In this document: positions 25,523 through 33,959 of the stretch, one piece after another
Position numbering within the stretch: position 1 is the first letter of the stretch
Layout: each line of letters starts with the position of its first letter
Assembly: GCF_014305095.1 (NCBI RefSeq)
Contig: NZ_JACRUI010000005.1
Location: 62,001 to 126,000, forward strand
DNA: 64,000 bases
Direction: 5' to 3'
Source: Flavobacterium kayseriense
GTDB taxonomy: Bacteria > Bacteroidota > Bacteroidia > Flavobacteriales > Flavobacteriaceae
Program-made: the position numbers and the translations under genes
Notes under the pieces: model-generated
The model's database searches: none
Told to the model about the DNA's origin: nothing
Seen by the model: the letters and a program-made list of their open reading frames with translations, nothing else

Positions 25523-25564
25523 AACAATACAAAAATAATAAATTTGTACGATAGTCGTACGATT
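25523..25564 (-). promoter_or_regulatory. Integrase promoter with right-end repeats and GTACGA dyad
   Basis: Minus-strand -7 box TATTTTTG is at 25530-25537. The inverted 13-mer (25523-25535) overlaps it, and upstream are AATTTGTACGAT and a dyad GTACGA-TAG-TCGTAC (about 25546-25560). Binding here would both mark the element end and control int. Confidence 0.5.
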
Positions 25565-25702
25565 AAATACAATTAGTTGCATTTTAAAACAATCAATTAA
25601 ATAAAACTACATTTTTAAAAAACTCTGTAAGTATTGTATTTATTGATATATTTACAATAATTAGAATGTAAATGATTTTAAGTGATTGCAATGATTGTAG
25701 TT

Positions 25703-25718
25703 CAGTCAAGGTCACTAG
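25703..25718 (+). repeat. attR: 16-bp core repeat
   Basis: Exact second copy of CAGTCAAGGTCACTAG; only the 16 bases match, the rest of the tRNA is absent here. Confidence 0.88.
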
Positions 25719-25748
25719 AAACTCCAAATGAAAATTTGGAGTTTTTTT
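25719..25748 (+). terminator. Original tRNA-Arg terminator, displaced beyond attR
   Basis: AAACTCCAAAT/ATTTGGAGTTT stem with GAAA loop and T-run, directly after attR. Before integration it would have followed the tRNA by about 12 bases. Confidence 0.8.
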
Positions 25749-25973
25749 ATGCTTTAAAACTAAGTTAGTAATTTTCAGAACAAAAAGGACACGAAAACCA
25801 TTTTGATCATCAATTAAGATATAAAGTTGCGTTCTATTCATGTATTATTACTTCTACCATCATTACTAGTAAAAGCATTAAAAAAATCTTTCTTACTAGA
25901 ATAATGAAATTCACAAAATATCAAAAAAACACAGTAAGTCTAAAATGTAATTCATTGATCTAGATTGAATCTA
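25749..25973. other. Gene-free chromosomal flank
   Basis: About 225 bases between the displaced terminator and the terminator of the histone-like gene. A minus-strand open frame (25593-25841) crosses attR and the terminator and looks accidental. I see no other signal. Confidence 0.5.
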
Positions 25974-26007
25974 TAAAAAAACCCCGTTTAACGATGTCAA
26001 ACGGGGC
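25974..26007 (-). terminator. Terminator of the histone H1-like gene
   Basis: CCCCGTTT/AAACGGGG stem; on the minus strand it is followed by a T-run. Confidence 0.8.
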
Positions 26008-26026
26008 TGTAAAAAATAAAAAAATA

Positions 26027-26203
26027 TTATTTTTTTGATTCTTCGATAGAAACTTTTCTAAACTCTTTTAAAAGTTTCTCTATTTCTAAAGTTGATTTAC
26101 GAGCTCTTGCACCTGCAGCTTTAATTCCTTTCTCCGTAAGAGATTCAGATTCAACTTTAAACGTCTCGATCTCAGCATTGATTTTTACTAATAAATCTTT
26201 CAT
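26027..26203 (-). CDS. Histone H1-like small basic protein
   Basis: 58 aa from ATG 26203 (MKDLLVKINAEIETFK); a 9-residue upstream extension lacks support because the promoter lies there. Basic and helical, with GIKAAGARARKSTLEIEKLLKEFRKVS, the pattern of short Hc1/H1-like proteins found throughout Bacteroidetes. Likely a DNA-associated protein, although such short forms are poorly characterised. Single gene with its own promoter and terminator, just outside the integrated element. Confidence 0.75.
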   Translation of the reverse strand: MKDLLVKINAEIETFKVESESLTEKGIKAAGARARKSTLEIEKLLKEFRKVSIEESKK

Positions 26204-26227
26204 AGTATCCTGTATTAAATTAGATCG

Positions 26228-26256
26228 CAAAAATATAAGTTTGAATGATACTACAA
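26228..26256 (-). promoter_or_regulatory. Promoter of the histone H1-like gene
   Basis: Minus strand TTG (26256-26254), 18-base spacer, TATTTTTG (26235-26228), 24 bases before the ATG at 26203. Confidence 0.6.
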
Positions 26257-26316
26257 GTACGTTTTGTGTTAAATTTATTATCTTTTTTTGTCAATAACTT
26301 TCATGAGAAAATAAAA

Positions 26317-26345
26317 AAAGGCCGAAAATAAATTTCGACCTTTAC
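26317..26345 (-). terminator. Terminator of the RND efflux operon
   Basis: AAAGG-C-CGAAA paired with TTTCG-A-CCTTT (one mismatch) and minus-strand T-run. Confidence 0.7.
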
Positions 26346-26366
26346 ATCCTACTTTTACAAGTACTT

Positions 26367-27794
26367 TTACCTCCAACCTCCGCCAAGGTTTCTGTACACG
26401 GTAACCATAGCATTAAGTTGGTCTCTCTTCGTATCAATTAATTCTAATTTGGTCTCCAAAGCATCTCTTTGAGTCATTAAAACTTCGAAATAATCTACAC
26501 GAGCCGATTTAAACAAATCGTTTGAAACAGCAATTGATTTATCTAAAGCAGCTACCTGTTTTGCCTTTAGCGTATAACTTTTTTCCAAATTATCTACTCT
26601 AGACAATTGATTTGATACTTCTAAAAATGCCACTAAAATTACTCGTTGATAATTGTACAAGGCTTGAATTTGTCTCGCATTAGCACTGCTAAATTCTGCT
26701 TTGATCGCATTTCTATTAATCAACGGAGCTGCGAGGTCTCCCGCTAATGAATACAATAATGAAGCTGGAGACTTAAATAAATACGATGCTTTGAATGCGT
26801 TGTATCCAACACCTGCTGAAATTCCCAAAGAAGGAAAAAATTCAGCTCGAGCTACTTTTACATCCAATTTAGCCGCAGCCAATTCTAGCTCAGCTTGTTT
26901 GATATCTGGACGATTAATCAATAACTGTGATGGAATTCCTGATGCAACAACTTGCGGAACAATAGATAAAACAGATCCTTTATCTCGACTAATTTCTTGA
27001 GGAAAGCGACCTAGGAGGAAATTAATTTTATTTTCAGTCTCCTTGATGTTTTGATTGATATCAAACTCTAAGCTTTGAGATTTTAATACTTCTGCCTCAA
27101 ACTTTTGTACCGCTAACTCTGTCCCTCTTGCTGCTTCTTTTTGTAATTTTACAATTTTTAAGGCACTTTTTTGAAGAGCAATATTTTGCTTTATTATCAA
27201 AAGCTGATTATCTAATGCTTGCAGTTCATAATACGAATTAGCTACTTCGGCTACCAAATTAGTTTGAACAAAATTTTTCCCCTCTACAGTCGCTAAATAT
27301 CTTGACACAGCAGCTTTTTTAGCGGTGTGTAATTTATTCCAGATATCTACTTCCCAGCTCGCATAGGCTCCAACTGTAAAATCAGTTAGAGGATCTGGAA
27401 ACTCTTTCCCAGGAGTAATCTCAGTAGTTGCATCTCCTGCTCCTTGACTTGTATATCGTCCTACTTTTTCTACTCCAGTTCCGGCTCTTAAACCTACAGT
27501 TGGTAAAAGAGCTGCTTTTTTCATTCTCGTTTCATTTTTTGCAATTTCAATTTCTTGCAATGTAATGAGCAACTCTTGATTGTTTTGCAAAGCAGTCTCA
27601 ATTAATGTCTGCAGTTCTTTGTCTCTAAAGAAACTTCTCCACTGCACATTAGCCGTATTCACTGTATCTGTAGTAGTACCAAAAGCGTCTGGAACTACTG
27701 TAGAAGACGTAATCTCTACAATTGAAGGCGCTTTACAACCTACTACCACGATACCGATAACTACTACAATACTTTTTTTATTTGTGAACTTCAT
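26367..27794 (-). CDS. Outer-membrane efflux lipoprotein, TolC/NodT family
   Basis: 475 aa from ATG 27794 (MKFTNKK...); lipobox VVVGC gives a lipidated N-terminus. The body has the two-fold TolC repeat with characteristic ending of each half (LLINRPDIKQAELELAAAKLDVKVARAEFFPSL; FLEVSNQLSRVDNL, FKSARVDYFEVLMTQRDALETKLELIDTKRDQL). It forms the outer-membrane channel of the tripartite pump encoded upstream. The start overlaps the end of the RND permease gene by 17 bases, so translation is coupled. Confidence 0.92.
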   Translation of the reverse strand: MKFTNKKSIVVVIGIVVVGCKAPSIVEITSSTVVPDAFGTTTDTVNTANVQWRSFFRDKELQTLIETALQNNQELLITLQEIEIAKNETRMKKAALLPTVGLRAGTGVEKVGRYTSQGAGDATTEITPGKEFPDPLTDFTVGAYASWEVDIWNKLHTAKKAAVSRYLATVEGKNFVQTNLVAEVANSYYELQALDNQLLIIKQNIALQKSALKIVKLQKEAARGTELAVQKFEAEVLKSQSLEFDINQNIKETENKINFLLGRFPQEISRDKGSVLSIVPQVVASGIPSQLLINRPDIKQAELELAAAKLDVKVARAEFFPSLGISAGVGYNAFKASYLFKSPASLLYSLAGDLAAPLINRNAIKAEFSSANARQIQALYNYQRVILVAFLEVSNQLSRVDNLEKSYTLKAKQVAALDKSIAVSNDLFKSARVDYFEVLMTQRDALETKLELIDTKRDQLNAMVTVYRNLGGGWR

Positions 27795-30700
27795 TGTTAT
27801 CAATTTCTTCTGTTAATGGATTTTCTTCTTCGTGTTTAACCAACTTATATTTCTCTGCTATTCGACCAAAAATGTAGTAGAGTCCAGGAATAATAAAGAC
27901 ACCACATAAGGTTCCTATTAGCATTCCTCCTGCTGCGGCTGTACCAATGGTTCTGTTACCAATTTTACCTGGTCCCGAGGCAAAAACCAACGGAATCAAA
28001 CCTGCAATAAAAGCAAACGATGTCATCAAAATAGGACGGAAACGAGCTTTAGCACCTTCCATAGCTGCCTCCGATACACTTTTGCCTGCTGCATGACGTT
28101 GTATGGCATATTCCACAATTAATACTGCATTTTTACCTAATAAACCAATAAGCATAACCATCGCCACTTGTGCATAGATGTTGTTCTCTAAACCTGCTAT
28201 TTTTAGCAAAATAAAAGCTCCAAAAATTCCTGCGGGTAAGGATAGGATAACAGCTAAAGGCAAAATAAAACTTTCATACTGAGCCGCTAGAACCAAGTAA
28301 ACAAAGCCTAAACAAATTAAGAACACCCAAATCGCTTGATTTCCTTGTGCCACCTCATCTGCAGATATACCCGCCCAATCGATATCATAACCACGTGGTA
28401 ATTTGGCTGCAGCCACTTCTTGAACAACTTTAATAGCCGTACCACTACTATATCCTACAGCTGCCGCACCACTAATCTCTGTCGATGTGTACATATTGTG
28501 TCGCGTAATCTCTGATAAACCGTATACCTTTTCTAACTTCATAAAAGCAGAAAAAGGTACCATCTCATCACGATTATTTTTAACATACAGCTTTAAAATA
28601 TCTTCTGGTAATGCGCGATATTCTGGCGCAGCTTGTACAATTACTTTATAATTGATACCGTACTTGATAAAACTTATTTCGTAGTTACTTCCCACCAAAG
28701 TTGATAAGGTATTCATGGCGTTTTCGATAGAAATACCTTTTTGCTGTGCTAAATCATTGTCGACTTTCATCATGAATTGCGGAAAACTCGCACTATAAAA
28801 ACTGAACACATTCGATAGTTCTTTGCGTTTATTCAATTCCTTTACAAAGTCGTTATTGATTTGTTCCATCTTTTTGTAATCTCCCGAACCTGTTTTGTCT
28901 AATAAACGTAGCTCAAAACCTCCTGCAGCTCCATATCCTGGTACGGCTGGTGGCTGAAAAAACTCAATATTTGCACCTGGAATATCTTTTGACTTCTCCT
29001 CTAATTCGGTCATGATCTCTTGAACAGAATGCTTTCTATCATCCCAGTCTTTTAAGTTAATCAAGCAAGTTCCTGCATTTGAACCAGTACCTTCGGTCAA
29101 AATCTCATATCCTGCAAGCGATGAAACTGATTTTACGCCTTCGACTCCTTCAGCTATTTTTTGTAATTTTTCAGAGATATTATTCGTTCGCTCTAGTGAT
29201 GATCCTGGAGGAGTTTGAATAATTGCATAAAACATACCTTGGTCTTCATTAGGTATAAATCCAGAAGGTACCGTGCTGCTTGTAATCCAAATTCCAGCAC
29301 AAAAAGCTATCAGAATTACGAAAGTTACTGACCTTAAGCTGATAATTTTACCTAATAAATTTTGGTACTTGTCTGTAGCAATATTAAAATTATTATTAAA
29401 ACCATCTAACAATCTATTAATAGGTGTTCTCTTTTTAGGAGCACCATGATTGTTTTTTAACATCATCGCGCAAAGAGCTGGCGTTAATGTCAAGGCTACA
29501 ATTCCGGACAGAATAATTGCTGTCGCCATCGTGATCGAAAACTGACGATAAAATACACCCACCGGTCCCGACATGAAAGCTACAGGAATAAAAACCGCTG
29601 CCATCAAAAAAGTAATCGCTATAATAGCACCTGCAATTTCGTGCATTGCTTTTTTAGTCGCTTTCAAAGGACTCAGGTGTTCCTCCTCCATCTTGGCATG
29701 TACGGCTTCGATAACAACAATTGCATCATCGACTACTACTCCAATTGCTAGAACTAAAGCGAACAGTGTAATTAAATTTAACGATATGTCAAAAAGTTGC
29801 ATGAACATGAACGTTCCAACTAATGACACAGGAACCGCAATTGCCGGTATCACAGTTGATCTCCAGTCTCCAAGGAAAAGAAAAACAACTAAGCCTACTA
29901 AAATAAATGCTTCAACTAGCGTATGAATTACTTTCTCAATCGAAGCATCTAAAAATTTAGATACATCATAGGATATCTCATAATCCATTCCTTTCGGGAA
30001 CTTTTTCTTGATCACCTCTAGTTTTGTTTTTAAATCTGAAATCACTTGGTTAGCATTACTACCAAAAGATTGTTTTAGAACAATGGCTGCCGATGGTCTA
30101 CCATTTAAATTAGAATAAATATCATACATCGAACTTCCAAACTCTACATTGGCAACATCCTTTAAGCGAAGTATTTCGCCATCAGCACTAGAACGTAATA
30201 TAATGTTTCCATACTGCTCCTTAGTAGTGAAACGACCTGAATATTTTAATACGTACTCAAAAGCTTGAGATCGCTTTCCTGATGCTTCTCCTGTTTTCCC
30301 CGGTGACGCTTCAAGACTTTGACTAGATAAAGCCTCCATTACTTCATCAGATGAAATTTTATAGGCCAACATACGATCTGGTTTTAACCAAATACGCATA
30401 GCATACTCTCTTGTTCCTAAGATATCCCCTGATCCTACGCCATTTACCCTTTTTAATTCGGATAAGACATTAATATCGGCATAGTTATATAAAAACTTCT
30501 GGTCTGTATCCTTATCTGTACTAAAAAGGTTAACGTACATCAACATACTCGGAACCTCACGCGTGATTTTCACACCTTCACGTATTACCAAAGGCGGTAG
30601 CTTATTGGTAACTGAGGCAACACGGTTTTGCACATTAATAGCCGCTTGGTTAGGATCAGTTCCTAGATTAAACACCAATTGTATACTCGCTTCTCCATCG

Positions 30701-30951
30701 TTACCTGCATCTGAAGTCATGTACTTCATACCTGGAACACCATTTAAAGCTCTTTCTAGCGGAATAATAACCGACTTGATCATTAATTCGCCATTAGATC
30801 CAGGATAATCTACGGTAACGTTTACCATTGGAGGCGAGATCGAAGGAAATTGGGTAATTGGCAAGTTTAGCACTGACAATACCCCTAAGAAAACTATTAT
30901 GAGCGATATAACAATCGACAAAACAGGTCTTTGAATAAATTTATTAAACAT
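27778..30951 (-). CDS. RND-family efflux permease (HAE1/AcrB type)
   Basis: 1057 aa with the AcrB layout: TM1, a large periplasmic loop, TM2-7, a second loop, TM8-12. The TM4 proton-relay motif GVVVDDAIVVIEAV (two Asp) is intact. Other signatures are FPSISPPMVNVTVDYPGSN near the N-terminus and GLLGKNAVLIVEYA, ATRFRP-like KARFRPILMTSFAF near the C-terminus. It exports hydrophobic or amphipathic compounds with proton antiport from the inner membrane. It lies 23 bases after the adaptor gene and overlaps the outer-membrane gene. Confidence 0.95.
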   Translation of the reverse strand: MFNKFIQRPVLSIVISLIIVFLGVLSVLNLPITQFPSISPPMVNVTVDYPGSNGELMIKSVIIPLERALNGVPGMKYMTSDAGNDGEASIQLVFNLGTDPNQAAINVQNRVASVTNKLPPLVIREGVKITREVPSMLMYVNLFSTDKDTDQKFLYNYADINVLSELKRVNGVGSGDILGTREYAMRIWLKPDRMLAYKISSDEVMEALSSQSLEASPGKTGEASGKRSQAFEYVLKYSGRFTTKEQYGNIILRSSADGEILRLKDVANVEFGSSMYDIYSNLNGRPSAAIVLKQSFGSNANQVISDLKTKLEVIKKKFPKGMDYEISYDVSKFLDASIEKVIHTLVEAFILVGLVVFLFLGDWRSTVIPAIAVPVSLVGTFMFMQLFDISLNLITLFALVLAIGVVVDDAIVVIEAVHAKMEEEHLSPLKATKKAMHEIAGAIIAITFLMAAVFIPVAFMSGPVGVFYRQFSITMATAIILSGIVALTLTPALCAMMLKNNHGAPKKRTPINRLLDGFNNNFNIATDKYQNLLGKIISLRSVTFVILIAFCAGIWITSSTVPSGFIPNEDQGMFYAIIQTPPGSSLERTNNISEKLQKIAEGVEGVKSVSSLAGYEILTEGTGSNAGTCLINLKDWDDRKHSVQEIMTELEEKSKDIPGANIEFFQPPAVPGYGAAGGFELRLLDKTGSGDYKKMEQINNDFVKELNKRKELSNVFSFYSASFPQFMMKVDNDLAQQKGISIENAMNTLSTLVGSNYEISFIKYGINYKVIVQAAPEYRALPEDILKLYVKNNRDEMVPFSAFMKLEKVYGLSEITRHNMYTSTEISGAAAVGYSSGTAIKVVQEVAAAKLPRGYDIDWAGISADEVAQGNQAIWVFLICLGFVYLVLAAQYESFILPLAVILSLPAGIFGAFILLKIAGLENNIYAQVAMVMLIGLLGKNAVLIVEYAIQRHAAGKSVSEAAMEGAKARFRPILMTSFAFIAGLIPLVFASGPGKIGNRTIGTAAAGGMLIGTLCGVFIIPGLYYIFGRIAEKYKLVKHEEENPLTEEIDNNEVHK

Positions 30952-30974
30952 TTTATCTATTTTTTACGATTAAT

Positions 30975-32057
30975 TTATTCTGCTTTTAGTCTTAGATTTG
31001 AAATCACCTTCCCAGCATCGATAGCTTTAAATTTAATTTTGTCATTCTCCTTTACTTTTTGGATACCCTCAAGCAAAATTTGATCGCCAGATTTCAATCC
31101 GCTTTCAAGAACATATAAATCAGGAATTTCTCCTTTAATTTTTATTTCTTGCGAATGTATTATGCTCTTGTTGTCAATTACAAATACAAATTTTTTGTCC
31201 TGAATTTCATAAGTAGCTTTTTGCGGAATTACTAAGGCATTTTTTAAAGGAACAGTCATTAAAACTTTTCCTGTTTCTCCATTTTTCAATAGTTTATCAG
31301 GGTTGGGAAAACGAGATCTAAATGCAATATTTCCTGTCTCACTGTCAAATTCACTTTCAATTACCTCTACGTTTCCTTTGTATTTTAATTGAGCTCCATT
31401 AGCCAATAGTAAACCAACTTTAGAATCTGCACGATTTTTAATATTAGTCTGATAATTAAGATACTCTGGCTCTGATACATTAAAATAAGCAAACATTTGA
31501 CTGTTATCTGATAAGCTGGTTAAAAGCTCACCCTCGTCAATTAGACTTCCTAGTTTTTTAGGTATTCTGTCAATAGTTCCTGAAAATGGTGCTTTGATAT
31601 CAGTAGCTGATAAATGAAATTTAGCCATCGCTAGTTCGGCTTTGGCTTGATCTAATCTTGCTTTGGCTACAGCCAATTCATTTTTTGAAACAACATTTTT
31701 ATCCGAAAGTACTTTTGTATTTAGCATTTCAATTTCAGCTGCCTTTACCTCTGCAATAGCTTTTTGATATTCGGCTTCGTACATTGTCGGTAATATCTTG
31801 AACAATAGTTGTCCTTCTTTTACGTATTGACCTTCATCTACATATATCTTTTGCAAAAACCCTTTTTCGAGCGCTCTAATCTCGATGTTTTTGACAGATC
31901 TAATTTGTGAGACATATTCTTTAGTGAAGGAAGTATCAATGGTTATTGGATTTGTAGCTGTATATGTTTCTGCTACTTCTTTTTCTTCTATTTTTGAGTT
32001 ACAACTCACTGCGCTAATTAGGACTACTAGCCCAAGTATACTAACAATTCTCTTCAT
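30975..32057 (-). CDS. RND efflux periplasmic adaptor (membrane fusion protein)
   Basis: 360 aa, lipoprotein signal with lipobox AVSC (MKRIVSILGLVVLISAVSC). Order: beta-barrel start, lipoyl half (VSQIRSVKNIEIRALEKGFLQKIYVDEGQYVKEGQLLFKI), coiled-coil hairpin (AEYQKAIAEVKAAEIEMLN...ELAVAKARLDQAKAELAMAK), second lipoyl half (IKAPFSGTIDRIPKKLGSLIDEG), beta-barrel and membrane-proximal domain. First gene of the three-gene pump operon. No local regulator gene (TetR/AraC) is adjacent upstream. Confidence 0.93.
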   Translation of the reverse strand: MKRIVSILGLVVLISAVSCNSKIEEKEVAETYTATNPITIDTSFTKEYVSQIRSVKNIEIRALEKGFLQKIYVDEGQYVKEGQLLFKILPTMYEAEYQKAIAEVKAAEIEMLNTKVLSDKNVVSKNELAVAKARLDQAKAELAMAKFHLSATDIKAPFSGTIDRIPKKLGSLIDEGELLTSLSDNSQMFAYFNVSEPEYLNYQTNIKNRADSKVGLLLANGAQLKYKGNVEVIESEFDSETGNIAFRSRFPNPDKLLKNGETGKVLMTVPLKNALVIPQKATYEIQDKKFVFVIDNKSIIHSQEIKIKGEIPDLYVLESGLKSGDQILLEGIQKVKENDKIKFKAIDAGKVISNLRLKAE

Positions 32058-32215
32058 GATTATTATGAATTGAGGATATGACTTCTTTGATTAAAATTTT
32101 CTTTTGGATAAAATTAGGATGCAGCAATTGGTACGATACAATAATCGCACACCTGTTAATCTATTTCAGAAAGGTCAAAAAAAGATACAAAAAAGGTTTT
32201 ACTGCTTGCAAGAAA

Positions 32216-32602
32216 TCAAATTCGCAGTACCTTCTGGGAAATGTAAATAGGTTGTGAGTAACCATAATAGGACTGAAAATTGTTAAATCCCTTAGAATTG
32301 TCTTTAACAATAATAGTCTCTACAAGTATAGTATAAGTGTTTTTTAGAACATCACTCTTTGCAGGAAAAAATGTTTGAGGTGCCTCATCAGTGTTGCAAC
32401 TCTCCTCAACTAAAAATAATTCTGCCTGCGCAGCAATCATAGTGTGCAAATTTGTGTTGCTTAATACATTATTTTGCTTTTGATACAATCCTTGACTTTG
32501 CGTAAAAAGAGAAGAAGAACATTCGACTCTTTTATGCAACGCATTTGCACTCCCAAAGCAGAAGAATGAAGCGAAGAATAATATTAAAAGGGAAGTTCTC
32601 AT
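32216..32602 (-). CDS. Small exported protein of unknown function
   Basis: 128 aa with signal peptide (MRTSLLILFFASFFCFGSANA). The remainder has no recognised domain; it holds two Cys (VECSS, ESCNT) that could form a disulphide, and ends in a Tyr-rich stretch (SYYGYSQPIYISQKVL). Single gene with its own -7 box. Function unknown. Confidence 0.6.
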   Translation of the reverse strand: MRTSLLILFFASFFCFGSANALHKRVECSSSLFTQSQGLYQKQNNVLSNTNLHTMIAAQAELFLVEESCNTDEAPQTFFPAKSDVLKNTYTILVETIIVKDNSKGFNNFQSYYGYSQPIYISQKVLRI

Positions 32603-32610
32603 TTAGACCT

Positions 32611-32618
32611 CAAAAGTA
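32611..32618 (-). promoter_or_regulatory. -7 box of the 128-aa exported-protein gene
   Basis: Minus-strand TACTTTTG (TAnnTTTG), 8 bases before the ATG at 32602, implying a very short leader. Confidence 0.45.
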
Positions 32619-32935
32619 GTTAAACTTTAAAAACCAAATCAAATTTTATGATTTTGTTAAGTAAAATTCAACGAAATCGTTTGATTGCTGAATTATATGC
32701 AGTAACAAAATAACACAAACCATTGTTAAACAACTATTTACAATTTAACAATACTAATCAGTTTCTTATTTAAAAGTAAAAAATAAAGCGCTACAGCACT
32801 TATTAGCATAAATTATTATGGATTTTGAGAAATATTTGCCAATTCAACTTCAAAAACACAATTATCAGTACGACTTCTTTAAATATTACTAAAACAAGTA
32901 AATAGAATTAATTAGTCTTATGATAGGATTAATAG
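32619..32935. other. Gene-free stretch with an inverted repeat
   Basis: AT-rich, no plausible gene. ATTGTTAAA (32722-32730) and TTTAACAAT (32744-32752) form a 9-bp inverted repeat with a 13-base spacer, a possible regulator site between divergent genes. Nothing else seen. Confidence 0.45.
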
Positions 32936-32943
32936 TAAATTTG
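32936..32943 (+). promoter_or_regulatory. -7 box of the pentapeptide-repeat gene
   Basis: TAAATTTG fits TAnnTTTG, 47 bases before the ATG at 32991. Confidence 0.45.
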
Positions 32944-32990
32944 CAACAGCATTAAATCAAAGCTGACACTACCCCAATTATATTACATTC

Positions 32991-33560
32991 ATGGTTGCAT
33001 ACAATCTAGACAAGCAATACAACGACCAAACCTATAGTGAGGAAGCGATTAATTATAAAGAATTTGAATCTTGTACTTTTACAAATTGTGATTTTTCAGC
33101 TTGTAATTTTATGGCTGTCATCTTTATCGACTGTCATTTTAATCGCTGTAACTTTAACAGCACAAAAATTAACCATGTAGCATTTCGAACGGCCTATTTT
33201 AATTCCTGCCAAATAAAGGACGTTAATTTTGCCATGTGCGACAAGTTTATCTTCGAAGTCCATTTTAAAAACTCGAAACTGGATTTTTCAAAATTTTATG
33301 CACTTAAAATGAAAGGAACAACATTTTCGAGCACTAGCCTCATAGCTGTCGACTTTATGGCTACTGATATAACGAATGTTCTTTTTGACAATTGTGATTT
33401 GTATCGCGCTGAATTTGATAGAGCAATCGCAAATAAAGCTGATTTTAGAACGAGCCACAACTATAGTATCGATCCCAGCAGGACTAAAATCAAAAAAGCG
33501 CAGTTTTCACTAGAAGGCATCAAAGACCTACTTACGAAACACGATATAATCGTGATTTAG
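32991..33560 (+). CDS. Pentapeptide-repeat protein
   Basis: 189 aa built of A(D/N)(L/F)xx-type repeats: FTNCDFSACNFMAVIFIDCHFNRCNF, then SLIAVDFMATDITNVLFDNCDLYRAEFDRAIANKADF. It ends with a non-repeat tail (SIDPSRTKIKKAQFSLEGIKDLLTKHDIIVI) typical of this group. The repeats should fold as a right-handed quadrilateral beta-helix. The size and tail recall Qnr/McbG-type proteins that protect DNA gyrase, but that link is only by shape; many relatives have no known role. Cytoplasmic, single gene. Confidence 0.85.
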   Translation: MVAYNLDKQYNDQTYSEEAINYKEFESCTFTNCDFSACNFMAVIFIDCHFNRCNFNSTKINHVAFRTAYFNSCQIKDVNFAMCDKFIFEVHFKNSKLDFSKFYALKMKGTTFSSTSLIAVDFMATDITNVLFDNCDLYRAEFDRAIANKADFRTSHNYSIDPSRTKIKKAQFSLEGIKDLLTKHDIIVI

Positions 33561-33959
33561 ATCTTTAGTTCTTGGGAGCAGCTGTACAGTACTACTAGAG
33601 ACACTTACTCCTGCTCTTCACTATATCTTTGCCTTTCTCTCAAAAAATAGAGTAAGGCAAAGGATGCCGTTGCGATCAGGGCTATATATCACAAAATAAA
33701 CTAGATCACTATTTTCTTAAAATACTATATGAAAAGAATAGTATATTTGGTTACATATCGTATTTCCACGCAGGGAAAAATCATTTAACAATAATGCTAA
33801 ATCAAATCGTCTTGTTTTGGTCCCGATCTAACCTGTAGATTTGATCTGTTATAAACTATCAATCATTGCCGAATTACAGTCTTTAGTAAAAATATGCTAT
33901 TATCTCAAATTAAATATAACAATTGCAGCTGCTTAGTGGTCTCAAAAAAATAATATAAA
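33561..33959. other. Gene-free stretch upstream of the amidohydrolase
   Basis: About 400 bases. A hairpin CTTTGCCTT-CTCT...AGAG-AAGGCAAAG (33628-33662) without a T-run may end the pentapeptide transcript. TATATTTG at 33742-33749 is a candidate -7 box that would leave a leader of about 210 bases. No gene seen. Confidence 0.4.

Larger units (their letters stand above)
17295..25718. mobile_element. Integrated satellite-like element in tRNA-Arg (about 8.4 kb)
   Basis: Bounded by a perfect 16-bp direct repeat, one copy inside the tRNA-Arg 3' end. The integrase gene is next to the far end and reads inward. All eight genes are on the minus strand: integrase, 629-aa unknown, HTH, 143-aa probable winged helix, P4-type helicase/primase, Toprim-like primase, a secreted small protein, and a 197-aa protein with a CPLTKKHC motif. 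There are no virion, packaging, lysis, relaxase or conjugation genes. Integrase + small HTH + P4-like replication module is the layout of phage satellites (P4/PICI type) and small integrative elements; the classification is inference. Base composition is visibly more AT-rich than the flanks in the larger genes. Confidence 0.88.

Noticed and set aside
17295..25718. A complete prophage or an integrative conjugative element
   Set aside because: No capsid, tail, terminase, lysis, relaxase, mob or tra genes are present in the 8.4 kb.
25593..25841. 82-codon minus-strand open frame across attR
   Set aside because: It runs through the attachment site and the displaced tRNA terminator and begins in flanking DNA; low-complexity Ile/Leu content and no start signal. 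Best seen as chance.
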